NCBI RefSeq assembly: GCF_000972495.1
Contig: NZ_LATM01000038.1
Span: 1-33,484 of the forward strand
Reading direction: 5' to 3'
Source: Hymenobacter terrenus
GTDB taxonomy: Bacteria > Bacteroidota > Bacteroidia > Cytophagales > Hymenobacteraceae
DNA: 33,484 nucleotides
The position numbers were made by a program, and so were the translations under genes. Position 1 is the first letter of the stretch. Each line of letters begins with the position of its first letter. Below are positions 1 to 7,571 of this stretch, in pieces. The notes beneath the pieces were generated by a model. It did no database searches. It worked only from the letters and a program-made list of their open reading frames with translations, and was not told where the DNA came from.

Positions 1-1
1 C

Positions 2-64
2 TTAACCTTTGCTAACTACTGGCTTACCAAATGGGGAAGCGTACACCGTGACTATTTATTATAG
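2..64 (+). CDS. 3' tail of a truncated upstream gene (partial)
   Basis: An open frame of 20 codons runs in from the window edge and ends with TAG at 62-64. Its residues (FANYWLTKWG near the start) look protein-like, and a strong hairpin terminator follows 24 bases later. The reading rests only on this short open frame and the terminator, so the gene cannot be identified and the call is tentative. Confidence 0.35.
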   Translation, partial: LTFANYWLTKWGSVHRDYLL

Positions 65-87
65 AGTGACTTATTCAATATAAATGC

Positions 88-121
88 AAAAAGGCCCTGG
101 CTCAACAGCCAGGGCCTTTTT
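88..121. terminator. Bidirectional rho-independent terminator
   Basis: A perfect 10-bp GC-rich stem (93-102 with 107-116) around the loop CAAC is flanked by an A-run on the left and a T-run on the right. It can therefore end transcription from both sides. It lies between the plus-strand tail ending at 64 and the minus-strand gene ending at 141. Confidence 0.85.
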
Positions 122-140
122 GATTCCTCTGCGGGGCTAG

Positions 141-725
141 TTATGCAAACTGAAACCAGTACCGTTGGATCGCTAAATCGGCTTCATTGCTCAAAAATGC
201 ATCGCCCCATTCATCACGTGTATGAATCAAAAAATGGTAGATAGCCTGCCCTTGCGCTTGAGTAAACTGCCTCGCTTTGTCAATGAACGAGTTAATTTCA
301 GTATTGGTACGAGCGAGTTGATTTTGTAGGAACTCATTCAACTCAATAGCAGGCAATTTATCCCCTACGTCGAACCGCTGTATTTTCTCGGCTACCACGG
401 CAATGTCAACCTCAGTGGGCAGCTTCAACAAAAGCACCACCATGCTGATGCCCTCGTCCACGACACTGCTATCCCGCAGCAGCGAACACATAAAGGTGGG
501 GAGGTAGTATTTGAAGCCTTCTTTACTCATAAACGAAAGGCCCGTTCGCTTTGTCGATAAGACGTCGTCCGGCACCTGGTGCCACAGGTGGCCTTTGAAG
601 GCATCTCGTATTTCGATACACTCTAAATGAACGCCTGTATTGTCGTACACGATGTTGTCGTCGCCGGGGTAGGGCTCGTCTTTGAAAGCAGCCGTGATTT
701 CGGCAATAAGCTCAGTGGGATTCAT
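141..725 (-). CDS. DUF6714-like protein, paralog 1 (candidate immunity protein)
   Basis: A 194-residue cytoplasmic protein with no signal peptide or membrane segment. The longer frame opens at 773, but I place the start at the ATG at 723-725 because MNPTELIAEI then lines up with the start of the neighbouring paralog (MSADELIAEL). Both proteins share a YPGD motif near residue 20, an IRDAFK block, a KYYLP/RYYLP block, an AIYHFL-H-RDE block and an identical RYWFQFA C-terminus. The pattern matches what I recall of the DUF6714 family, whose function is unknown to me. It is the third gene of a probable minus-strand operon behind a TssD-like gene and paralog 2, with a 40-base gap. Tandem paralogs behind a secreted-effector-like gene suggest immunity proteins, which is inference. 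Confidence 0.8.
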   Translation of the reverse strand: MNPTELIAEITAAFKDEPYPGDDNIVYDNTGVHLECIEIRDAFKGHLWHQVPDDVLSTKRTGLSFMSKEGFKYYLPTFMCSLLRDSSVVDEGISMVVLLLKLPTEVDIAVVAEKIQRFDVGDKLPAIELNEFLQNQLARTNTEINSFIDKARQFTQAQGQAIYHFLIHTRDEWGDAFLSNEADLAIQRYWFQFA

Positions 726-765
726 AGCTGGAGGCAGTCGAGTAGTAGGAAGTGGTGTGGAACGG

Positions 766-1353
766 TTACGCAAACTGAAACCAGTACCGTTCGATGGCGG
801 TAGCTGGCTCGCTCTCCCAATAGTCCTCGCCGTGTTCGTCGCGCATATGGGTCAGGAAGTGATAAATAGCCCGACTCTGCGCTAGGCTAAACTGACTGTA
901 GCGGTCAATAAAGCGATGCACTTTTTCATTCATTTTCTGAAGACGAGTCTGATAGTACTCGTTCCAGTCGATTGCTGGCATGCGTTCATCTAAGCGGTAG
1001 CGTTTCATGTTGAACGCTGAAATCATCTCGTCCACTTCCGCCGGCAAGGTGAGAGTGAAAATAAGTCCGTCCGGAATGGAGTCAGCTTCGGCATAAGCCC
1101 GCACGGCAAATCGTAAATAAGCAGGTAGATAATACCGAAGCCCCTTTTTGCTTAGAAAAATGTAAGCTCCTTGTTCCTGCTGCATTAGCTCGTCGGGCAG
1201 TGTCTGCCACGTATGCACCTTGAACGCGTCCCGGATTTGCAAGGACTCTAAATCGTAATCAGGCGCATTGTTAGTCACGATATCCGAATCACCGGGATAT
1301 AACTCGTGTTGAAAGCTCGCATTAAGCTCGGCAATTAATTCGTCTGCGCTCAT
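766..1353 (-). CDS. DUF6714-like protein, paralog 2 (candidate immunity protein)
   Basis: A 195-residue cytoplasmic protein, clearly a tandem duplicate of the next gene downstream. It shares the N-terminal DELIAEL-type helix, YPGDSDIV, LQIRDAFK, GLRYYLPAYL, AIYHFLTHMRDE and the last seven residues. At the DNA level the 3' ends are nearly identical, while the middle has diverged strongly, so the duplication is old or the middle is under diversifying selection. The ATG start at 1351-1353 lies 15 bases after the stop of the TssD-like gene, so co-transcription is very likely. Family membership (DUF6714) is from memory of the motif pattern. A role as immunity protein rests only on position and duplication. 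Confidence 0.8.
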   Translation of the reverse strand: MSADELIAELNASFQHELYPGDSDIVTNNAPDYDLESLQIRDAFKVHTWQTLPDELMQQEQGAYIFLSKKGLRYYLPAYLRFAVRAYAEADSIPDGLIFTLTLPAEVDEMISAFNMKRYRLDERMPAIDWNEYYQTRLQKMNEKVHRFIDRYSQFSLAQSRAIYHFLTHMRDEHGEDYWESEPATAIERYWFQFA

Positions 1354-1368
1354 GGCTGGAGTTAGGCT

Positions 1369-2271
1369 CTAGATGGGACCTAGTCTAAAGGCCGACGTGA
1401 TAATGTAGAGAATGAAAAGTGCCGCGCCCGCCAAAGTGGTGGGGACTATATAATCTGGCTGGTGGTCAGTGGGCTTAGTGCTCGGGTCGCGGCTGGGTAT
1501 GGGCACGGGCGCGGGCTCAGGAAGTGGACCGCATTGACGTTCATAGATGGTCACACAGTTTTTGATGCCAAGTCTTCGTCGCTCTACTTCTTCCTTATGT
1601 ATATCATTTCCACCATTAAAACACTGATCCATAATTGTTTGTCGCGCCTTAATACACGCTTCAGTGATGGCTATTTTTTCAAGCAGTGAAGGACATGAAT
1701 CAAATTTTGTACACCTAGAGGACACTCCCTTGGACCTACACGCCAACTCCACTTGTTTTTGCAGTGCGGCCGTTACGTCCGGGGGGCAACTCGATACATC
1801 AGTGGATGCGGGAGCGGAGGCCGCCATAGCAGCAGCTGGCACGCCGTGGTCGCGGGCAGCGGGTGCGACAAAAGCTTTAGATGAATCACCAGTGCCAAGT
1901 GTAAATCCAGTGGGGTCAGACAGCGTCAGGGTCAACTGGTAAGCCCCGGTGGTTATGTCACCCATGACGAAGCTCTCCGTATAACCCACGCAGTAGGCCC
2001 CGGCCATCCGCAGTGTCTCCAAGGCTTGGCCCGAGGCGTCCTTGAGCGTTACTAACTCCACCGCTAAGCGCTTCTGGGGGGTACTGGCCTAGACCAGTAG
2101 CATCTCGTAGGCCGGCCCATCGGGCACGTTCAGCAGAATCTCGACGGGCTGGTGATGAACTTTTGCTACAACCCGCCCCCGATCATTCGTGGCTTGTGTA
2201 GCCTGATAGAAGAAGCGCAAAACGGGTAGAACGTGGCCGTCAACGCGCAACTCGGCTGCGAAGGAAGTCAT
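1369..2271 (-). pseudogene. tssD: TssD/Hcp-like tube protein with cysteine-rich C-terminal extension, interrupted by an in-frame TAG
   Basis: Two open frames, 2089-2271 and 1369-2061 (GTG), lie in the same reading frame and are separated only by TAG at 2089-2091 plus nine sense codons. Joined, they give about 300 residues. Residues 1-130 resemble Bacteroidota type VI secretion tube proteins (TssD/Hcp): SFAAELRVDGH at the start, NDRGRVVAKVH, then AYCVGYTESF and YQLTLTLSDP. A linker follows, then a cysteine-rich segment with QCFNGGNDIH, resembling small Cys-rich C-terminal domains of polymorphic toxins (I recall 'Novel toxin 16'). Next come a proline-rich stretch and one hydrophobic segment near the end (TLAGAALFILYIIT). 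The amber codon falls inside the tube domain, so the gene is broken, suppressed, or wrongly sequenced. The GTG at 2059-2061 could restart only a partial product. Two duplicated small genes follow in the same operon. Confidence 0.65.
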
Positions 2272-2370
2272 AAGCTTGATGATAGACGAAGTCAAGAGAG
2301 GCAGATATGCTGACCTGCATCACGAAGCTTTTCTGGTAGACTGCCACCAAAACTGCCACACAGAATAATA

Positions 2371-2404
2371 AAAAAGGCCCTCACGATGCTGTGAAGGCCT
2401 TTTT
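2371..2404 (-). terminator. Terminator of the tRNA-Glu gene
   Basis: A hairpin with arms AAAAAGGCC/GGCCTTTTT plus an inner TCAC/GTGA stem, separated by one C/A mismatch, lies immediately after the 3' end of tRNA-Glu on the minus strand. The A-run on the plus strand gives the U-run of the minus transcript. Confidence 0.8.
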
Positions 2405-2406
2405 AG

Positions 2407-2478
2407 TAGTCCGTAGGGGAATCGAACCCCTGTTGGTAGAATGAAAATCTACTGTCCTAACCCCTAGACGAACGGACC
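2407..2478 (-). tRNA. tRNA-Glu (anticodon UUC)
   Basis: Read on the minus strand, the segment folds as a full cloverleaf. The acceptor stem is GGTCCGT with ACGGACT (first pair G-U), the anticodon arm is GTAGA-TTTTCAT-TCTAC with anticodon TTC, the T arm is AGGGG-TTCGATT-CCCCT, and the discriminator is A. CCA is not encoded. A terminator follows at once, so it is transcribed as a single tRNA unit. Confidence 0.97.
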
Positions 2479-2794
2479 GTTTTTGTTTTGGTGGTGCAAA
2501 GATACTGCGCGCTGGGTTCAATGCAAGTCAAGTAATAAAAAAAAGTGTCTTGTGAACGAAAGGATGCTGTTTTTCAGGTAAAAAGATTTTTAATTGGCTG
2601 CTCATGCTGCTTGCTGAGTTCTGTTGACGGGTCGGTAGCTAGTCGTTATCCCTCAAGCGTCATCGTTCGTAAATAGAGCGGTTGGGGTGGACGAGGCAGT
2701 GATACCGGTCAACCCGCGCCTGCCTGCTATCTTCGCCCCGCGTTTCAACCGGCTGCCAGTGTGGCGGCCAGTCACCTATTTTTCCTGTTTTGCT
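2479..2794. other. Gene-free stretch between tRNA-Glu and gapdh
   Basis: About 316 bases with no convincing gene. An open frame extends the gapdh gene upstream to 2687, but its residues do not resemble any GAPDH N-terminus. The stretch should hold the promoters of tRNA-Glu (leftward) and gapdh (rightward). The AT-rich part around 2530-2600 is the likeliest place, but I see no clear -33/-7 pair. Confidence 0.5.
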
Positions 2795-3802
2795 ATGGCA
2801 AAAATTAAAGTCGCCATCAACGGCTTCGGCCGCATTGGCCGCCTCACTTTCAAGTCGCTGCTTGGCCGCGACAACGTGGAAATCGTCGCTATCAACGACT
2901 TGACCGACAACAAGACGCTAGCCCACCTACTGAAGTACGACTCCGTGCACGGCCGCTTTGATGGCACAGTGAGCTACGACGAGGAAAGCCTGACCGTGAA
3001 TGGCCAGCGTATCTCGGCCCTCGCTGAGCGTGACCCCAAGCTGCTCCCCTGGGGCGATATGGGTGTGGATGTGGTGCTGGAGTCAACTGGTCGCTTCGTG
3101 GACGAAGCCGGCGCGGGCCAGCATCTCACCGCTGGTGCTAAGAAAGTTGTGATTTCGGCCCCCGCCACCGGCAACATTCCTACCGTAGTGCTGGGTGTAA
3201 ACGAGGACATCCTCACCGGCGCGGAAACTATCCTCAGCAACGCCAGCTGTACCACCAACTGCCTGGCCCCGATGGCTAAGGTGCTGGACGATGCCTTCGG
3301 TATCGAAAAAGGCTACATCACCACGGTACACGCTTATACTTCGGACCAAAACCTGCAGGATGCTCCTCACAAGGACCTGCGCCGTGCCCGCGCTGCCGCC
3401 TACAGCATCATCCCGACCAGTACTGGTGCGGCTAAGGCCGTGGGCCTGGTGCTGCCGAAGCTGAAAGGCAAGCTTGATGGCCTGGCCATGCGGGTGCCCG
3501 TGCCCGATGGTTCGATGACCGACCTGACCGTTATTTTGAAAAAAGAAGTAACTAAGGACGAAATCAACGCGGCGCTGAAGGCTGCCGCCGATGGCCCGTT
3601 AAAAGGCATCATCGAATATGCTACCGACCCGTTGGTGAGCATCGACATCGTGGGCAACCCCCACAGCTGCATTTTCGACTCGGAGCTGACGTCGGCCAAT
3701 GGGACGCTGGCCAAGGTTATCGGCTGGTACGATAACGAGTTTGGCTACTCGACCCGCACGGCTGATTTGATTCAGAAGCTCGGCGAGCAGATGAATGGAT
3801 AG
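2795..3802 (+). CDS. gap: Type I glyceraldehyde-3-phosphate dehydrogenase
   Basis: A 335-residue cytoplasmic enzyme of glycolysis/gluconeogenesis that oxidises glyceraldehyde 3-phosphate with phosphate and NAD to 1,3-bisphosphoglycerate. Residues 8-16 carry the NAD-binding INGFGRIGR motif. The catalytic cysteine is Cys152 in SNASCTTNCLAP, and the partner histidine is His178 in TTVHAYT. The substrate-binding STGAAKAVG, RVPVPDGS and WYDNEFGYS blocks are all present. Length is normal for the family. The start at ATG 2795 is chosen because MAKIKVAING begins the Rossmann fold directly; the frame is open further upstream but not family-like. A terminator at 3848 shows it is monocistronic. Confidence 0.97.
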   Translation: MAKIKVAINGFGRIGRLTFKSLLGRDNVEIVAINDLTDNKTLAHLLKYDSVHGRFDGTVSYDEESLTVNGQRISALAERDPKLLPWGDMGVDVVLESTGRFVDEAGAGQHLTAGAKKVVISAPATGNIPTVVLGVNEDILTGAETILSNASCTTNCLAPMAKVLDDAFGIEKGYITTVHAYTSDQNLQDAPHKDLRRARAAAYSIIPTSTGAAKAVGLVLPKLKGKLDGLAMRVPVPDGSMTDLTVILKKEVTKDEINAALKAAADGPLKGIIEYATDPLVSIDIVGNPHSCIFDSELTSANGTLAKVIGWYDNEFGYSTRTADLIQKLGEQMNG

Positions 3803-3847
3803 TGTAGGCGATGATTACATAATGTGCTGACTTTTGCACGAGGTAAC

Positions 3848-3877
3848 AAAAAAGCCTGCCTAGCGGTAGGCTTTTTT
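3848..3877 (+). terminator. Terminator after gap
   Basis: A 7-bp stem GCCTGCC/GGTAGGC with loop TAGC is preceded by six A and followed by six T, 45 bases after the gap stop codon. The outer A/T pairs extend the stem. Confidence 0.9.
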
Positions 3878-3978
3878 GCTATTTGCATGGAACGACCTAT
3901 TCCGTATAAAGGAGCTGCCCATCGGCTTAGCCAGCACCTCAGCGCATTGCCGAATCAATACTTCAAACAAGCAACTCC

Positions 3979-4848
3979 TTGCCCAAAACCTGCTTTATCC
4001 TGAATCCTACCGCCGGCCCTAGCCATCGCCGCGATATGGCGACGCTGATTGCCCGACATTTTGGCGTGCTGGAGGCTGATTATGAAATCCGCCTGACCCA
4101 GTACGCCGGGCACGCCGTGGAGTTGGCTAAAGCGGCCGCCGCCGAAGGATTTCGAATAGTGGCGGCCGTGGGCGGCGATGGTACCGTGAACGAAGTAGGC
4201 TGTGGCCTGCTGGGTACGGATGCCGCGCTGGGCATTATTCCACAGGGCTCCGGCAACGGCCTGGCGCGTCACTTGAAAGTGCCATTGGGCCTGGCCGCCG
4301 CGTTGCGCCGGCTGGCCACGCCCACATTCAGCCGCATGGATGTGGGCATGATGAATGGCCACCCGTTTTTCTGCACGGCGGGGCTGGGGTTTGATGCGCA
4401 CGTGAGCCAGCATTTTGCCCAGGCCGGCTCGCGCGGCCTGAGTACCTACCTGCGGGTGACGCTGCGCGAATACCGCCGGTACCGGCCGGTGCCGGTGCAG
4501 GCCAACCTCAATGGCCAGGAAGTGGCAACGGATTGTTACGTGCTGGCCTTCGCCAATGCCTCGCAATACGGCAACAATGCCTACATCGCACCCCTGGCCG
4601 ACCTGCGCGACGGCCTGCTCGACGTCTGCCTGATTGACGCGCTGCCGGTGGGCCGAGCCATGCGGGTGAGCCTGGCCATGGCGCTTGGCAACCTCCCGCA
4701 ATCCAAAGCCGCTGAGTATTTTCGGGTGCCGCGGGGGCGGGTGGTCGCCCAGGCGCCCATCGGTTTTCACGTCGATGGCGACTATTTAGGGCACGCCACC
4801 GAGTTTGCGGTCGAGCTATTACCGTTGGCCTTGGCGGTGGCGGTTTGA
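3979..4848 (+). CDS. YegS/diacylglycerol-kinase-like lipid kinase
   Basis: A 289-residue cytoplasmic or peripheral membrane kinase of the DAGK catalytic-domain superfamily (YegS, DgkB, sphingosine-kinase-like), which phosphorylates lipid alcohols. Seen in the sequence: NPTAG near residue 9, the nucleotide-binding GGDGTVNEV near residue 64, PQGSGNGLARHL near residue 87, FANASQYGNN in the second domain, and HVDGDY near the C-terminus. The upstream frame has no ATG before a stop at 3928-3930, so TTG at 3979 is the best start; it puts the first beta strand (TCFILNP) at the usual position. The true lipid substrate cannot be told from sequence. Confidence 0.9.
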   Translation: MPKTCFILNPTAGPSHRRDMATLIARHFGVLEADYEIRLTQYAGHAVELAKAAAAEGFRIVAAVGGDGTVNEVGCGLLGTDAALGIIPQGSGNGLARHLKVPLGLAAALRRLATPTFSRMDVGMMNGHPFFCTAGLGFDAHVSQHFAQAGSRGLSTYLRVTLREYRRYRPVPVQANLNGQEVATDCYVLAFANASQYGNNAYIAPLADLRDGLLDVCLIDALPVGRAMRVSLAMALGNLPQSKAAEYFRVPRGRVVAQAPIGFHVDGDYLGHATEFAVELLPLALAVAV

Positions 4849-4927
4849 TGCTGGTTGATTGACTCGGAGCCGTCAAGGATTGAATGCCAACTGAGCCAGG
4901 TAAGGACGTTAATTGATAACTGTGTAA

Positions 4928-5263
4928 ATGAAAAACTCTCGCACTGGGGTAGTCTATTCTACCAATCCCGATTTCTCTTATCAGAACGATGAGCCGGCTG
5001 CCGTGACCACACTGCCGCCCCAACAGCAGCAGCTGCGGGTGCAGCTTGATAAAAAGCAGCGCGGCGGCAAGCAGGTGACCTTGGTTACTGGATTTGTGGG
5101 CACTGATGCCGATTTGCAGGCGCTGGGCAAGCTGCTCAAGACGAAGTGCGGCGTGGGTGGCAACGCCAAAGACGGCGAAATTCTGGTGCAAGGCGACTTC
5201 CGCGAGAAGGTGCTGGAGGTGCTGCTGAAGGAAGGTTACAAAGCCAAAAAAGCCGGGGGCTAA
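4928..5263 (+). CDS. SUI1/eIF1-like translation factor (YciH family)
   Basis: A 111-residue protein with the SUI1 fold in its C-terminal two thirds: LDKKQRGGKQVTLVTGF, LLKTKCGVGGNAKDGEI and VQGDFREKVLEVLLKEGY. These match bacterial YciH/eIF1-like proteins, which are thought to bind the ribosome and affect start-codon selection; the role in bacteria is not settled. The N-terminal 35 residues, including the QQQQ run, are a variable extension. The ATG at 4928 gives normal length. A convergent kdsB gene follows after about 140 bases that contain nothing recognisable. Confidence 0.93.
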   Translation: MKNSRTGVVYSTNPDFSYQNDEPAAVTTLPPQQQQLRVQLDKKQRGGKQVTLVTGFVGTDADLQALGKLLKTKCGVGGNAKDGEILVQGDFREKVLEVLLKEGYKAKKAGG

Positions 5264-5405
5264 TTGCGCCGCCTGGTTTGTAACCGCTGTAAAGCCGGAA
5301 TTATGGGCGTGGTCGTCTGCGGGGGCGAGGTCTGCCCGGGCGAAGGTTTCGGGCATGCTGCCCCCGCTGCCGTCGGAGCCGGTGTAAGCAGGGAAATTAG
5401 TAGGT

Positions 5406-6173
5406 TTATTGACCTGCCAGGCGGGCCAGCGCTTTGGCCACGTCTTCGGGAGTGTCGATGCCGAAGGCATCCAGCTCGGTTTCGGCACAGCGGATTTGAA
5501 AGCCCGCTTCCAGCCAGCGGAGCTGCTCCAGGCTTTCGGCCGCTTCGAGCGGCGACACGGGCAGCTGGGTGAGCTGCTCCAGCACGCTGGGCTTGTAGGC
5601 GTAGAGGCCCAGGTGGCGCAGGTAGCGGTGGTGAGCCAGCCACTCGGCGGGCTCGCGGCCACGCTGGTAGGGGAGGGGGTGGCGGCTGAAGTACAGCGCA
5701 TTCCCCTGCTGGTTGAGCACCACTTTGGGGAGGTGAGGGCTGAACAATTCTTCTTCCGAAATCACGGGCTTGACCAGCGTGGCAATATCGGGCGCCGTGG
5801 GGTCGGCGGCGAATAAATCGACTTGGAACATACTCACCAAGGCGTTGATTTGCTCGGGGTGAATGAACGGCTCATCGCCTTGAATATTGACGATGCAGCG
5901 GATATTGGGGGCTGCGCCGAGCTGCTGGTAGGCCTCCCACACGCGGTCGGTGCCGCTGAGGTGGTCGGGGCGGGTTAGGACGGCCTCGCCGCCGAAGTCG
6001 AGGACGTGCTGCCGGATGCGCTCATCGTCGGTGGCTACCACCACGCGGTCGAGCTGCGCTTGCTGGGCCTGGTGCACCACCCGCTGAATCATGCTTTGGC
6101 CGCCCAGGTCGACGAGGGGCTTGCCAGGCAGGCGGGTGGACGCGAAACGAGCGGGAATAAGGCCGAGGACCAT
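5406..6173 (-). CDS. kdsB: 3-deoxy-manno-octulosonate cytidylyltransferase (CMP-Kdo synthetase)
   Basis: A 255-residue cytoplasmic enzyme that activates Kdo with CTP to CMP-Kdo for the lipopolysaccharide core. The N-terminal nucleotide-binding IPARFASTRLPGKPL is followed by VVVATDDERI, LTRPDHLSGTDR, the metal-binding NIQGDEPF and the C-terminal HLGLYAYKPSVL and LEQLRWLEAG blocks, all typical of KdsB. The start at ATG 6171-6173 puts the IPARF motif at residue 5, as in the family; the frame extends 15 codons upstream but the extra residues are not family-like. It is convergent with the SUI1 gene and divergent from the LysM gene. Confidence 0.95.
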   Translation of the reverse strand: MVLGLIPARFASTRLPGKPLVDLGGQSMIQRVVHQAQQAQLDRVVVATDDERIRQHVLDFGGEAVLTRPDHLSGTDRVWEAYQQLGAAPNIRCIVNIQGDEPFIHPEQINALVSMFQVDLFAADPTAPDIATLVKPVISEEELFSPHLPKVVLNQQGNALYFSRHPLPYQRGREPAEWLAHHRYLRHLGLYAYKPSVLEQLTQLPVSPLEAAESLEQLRWLEAGFQIRCAETELDAFGIDTPEDVAKALARLAGQ

Positions 6174-6338
6174 GCGGGAAGGAGAAAAAGCCGGAAAAGC
6201 GGGAAAATTCAAGCCCAAAGAACGGGTTCAGGTGCTTCTAATAACGAGCCGGGGCTAATTGCCCACCGGTTTTTGCGTTATTTTGTCTTCACCAGCTCCC
6301 GGGCTGGCTCCTGGTATAGATTTCGCAAGGCTTATTTT

Positions 6339-7379
6339 ATGACTTTAATTCTTTCGGCGCTCACGTTGCTGGCTTTGGGCGGACCCGGTACCGGGAAAGC
6401 CGACCATTCGAAAAGCGCCCCCACTGACTCTATTGGTGTGGAAATTCGGGGTGGCCAGCGCTTTGTGAAGCATCGCGTGGCAGCCGGCGAAACCCTCACC
6501 GCCCTCACGCGTCGCTATCACGTAACCCTCGATCAGATTACGGCCGCTAACCCGCAGATTAAAAATGGCCTGGGTATTGGCCAGATAGTTTTTGTGCCGC
6601 GGCCCGCCGCGGGCAAAACCGCCGCTCCGGCCCCCGCCACTGGTAAGGCCCCCGTGGCCGCCCCGACCCCTGCCACTAGTAAGGCCGCCCCGGCTCCCGC
6701 TACTGCTGGCACCGTGCCCGCCAGCTACACCGTGGCCAAAGGCGAAACCCTCTTCGGCATTGCCCGCCGTTTCCAGCTCACCCCCGATGAGCTTATCAAG
6801 CTAAATAAGCTGCCCGCCAATGGTGCCGTGCGCGTGGGCCAGCAGCTGATGCTCTCGGCCACGGAGGCCAGCGCGGCGGCCGTAACGGCGGCCACCAATA
6901 CTGCTACGGCCACCACTCCCGCCGCAGCCAAACCGGCGACTCCGCCTGTGCGCCCTGCTGAGCTGGAGGCCATTCCCGCCACGCCGGTGGGCAAAACCCC
7001 GGCCGCGCCGGTTCCCGATAAGCCCGCCCAGATTGCGACCGTGACCACCACGCCGCCCGCCGAGGAGGACAAGGAAGAGCGTACCCCCAGCCGCGCCAGC
7101 GAAGTGCTGGCCCGCGTGGTAGAGTCGGGCCTGGGCGCGCCCATCGAACGAAGCGTGACCGATAAGTACCTGGCCCTGCACAAAACGGCCCCCGTGGGCA
7201 CCATCATGCAGGTGAAAAACAGCATGAATGGCCAGTCGGTGTACGTGCGGGTTATCGGCAAACTGCCCGATACGGGTGAGAACAACAACATTCTGGTGCG
7301 CCTCTCGCCGCGCGCGGTGCAGAAGCTGGGCACCGCCGATTCCCGCTTCCGAGTCGAGACCAACTACATTCCGCAGTAA
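6339..7379 (+). CDS. Secreted LysM protein with RlpA-like C-terminal domain
   Basis: A 346-residue envelope protein. A short hydrophobic N-terminus (LILSALTLLALGG) is a probable export signal. Two peptidoglycan-binding LysM domains lie at about 45-88 (HRVAAGETLTAL) and 130-173 (YTVAKGETLFGIA), separated by Ala/Pro/Thr-rich linkers; another linker covers about 180-260. Residues about 275-346 (APVGTIMQVKN, VYVRVIGKLPD, ILVRLSPRAVQKLG) match the double-psi beta-barrel of RlpA-like proteins. It probably binds or remodels the cell wall; whether it cuts glycan strands is not shown. The ATG at 6339 is chosen over the longer frame because the signal-like stretch begins there. Confidence 0.88.
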   Translation: MTLILSALTLLALGGPGTGKADHSKSAPTDSIGVEIRGGQRFVKHRVAAGETLTALTRRYHVTLDQITAANPQIKNGLGIGQIVFVPRPAAGKTAAPAPATGKAPVAAPTPATSKAAPAPATAGTVPASYTVAKGETLFGIARRFQLTPDELIKLNKLPANGAVRVGQQLMLSATEASAAAVTAATNTATATTPAAAKPATPPVRPAELEAIPATPVGKTPAAPVPDKPAQIATVTTTPPAEEDKEERTPSRASEVLARVVESGLGAPIERSVTDKYLALHKTAPVGTIMQVKNSMNGQSVYVRVIGKLPDTGENNNILVRLSPRAVQKLGTADSRFRVETNYIPQ

Positions 7380-7424
7380 GCGGCGGTTGGTTAGTTGAAC
7401 GAGCAGCACGTCATGTAAGAAGAA

Positions 7425-7524
7425 CGTCATGCTGAGCGGAGCCGAAGCATCTCCCGTGTGGTAGTAACTCAATCGATTGGATTACTGCCCCGAGCGAGAT
7501 GCTTCGGCTTCGCTCAGCATGACG
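7425..7524. repeat. R2-family palindrome (29-bp arms)
   Basis: Arms 7425-7453 and 7496-7524 are inverted copies with one mismatch, around a 42-base centre. The arm begins CGTCATGCTGAGCG and continues with CCGAAGCATCTC. Related sequence appears at 23301-23395 and 23588-23685, and a fragment at 20643. It lies between the LysM gene and the TIGR02757 gene, where it may also act as a transcription stop. Confidence 0.9.
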
Positions 7525-7571
7525 GTCTTTTTCTCTAATCCTTCCTTCTTTCTTTCCTTCCTCCTTCCCCG

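Noticed and set aside
5264..5572. Small plus-strand frame after the SUI1 gene
   Set aside because: It overlaps the 3' end of kdsB on the opposite strand and shows no motif.
3955..5701. Minus-strand open frames (3955-4770 and 4508-5701) over the lipid kinase and SUI1 genes
   Set aside because: Shadow frames of GC-rich genes; compositions rich in Arg, His, Pro and Ser without motifs.
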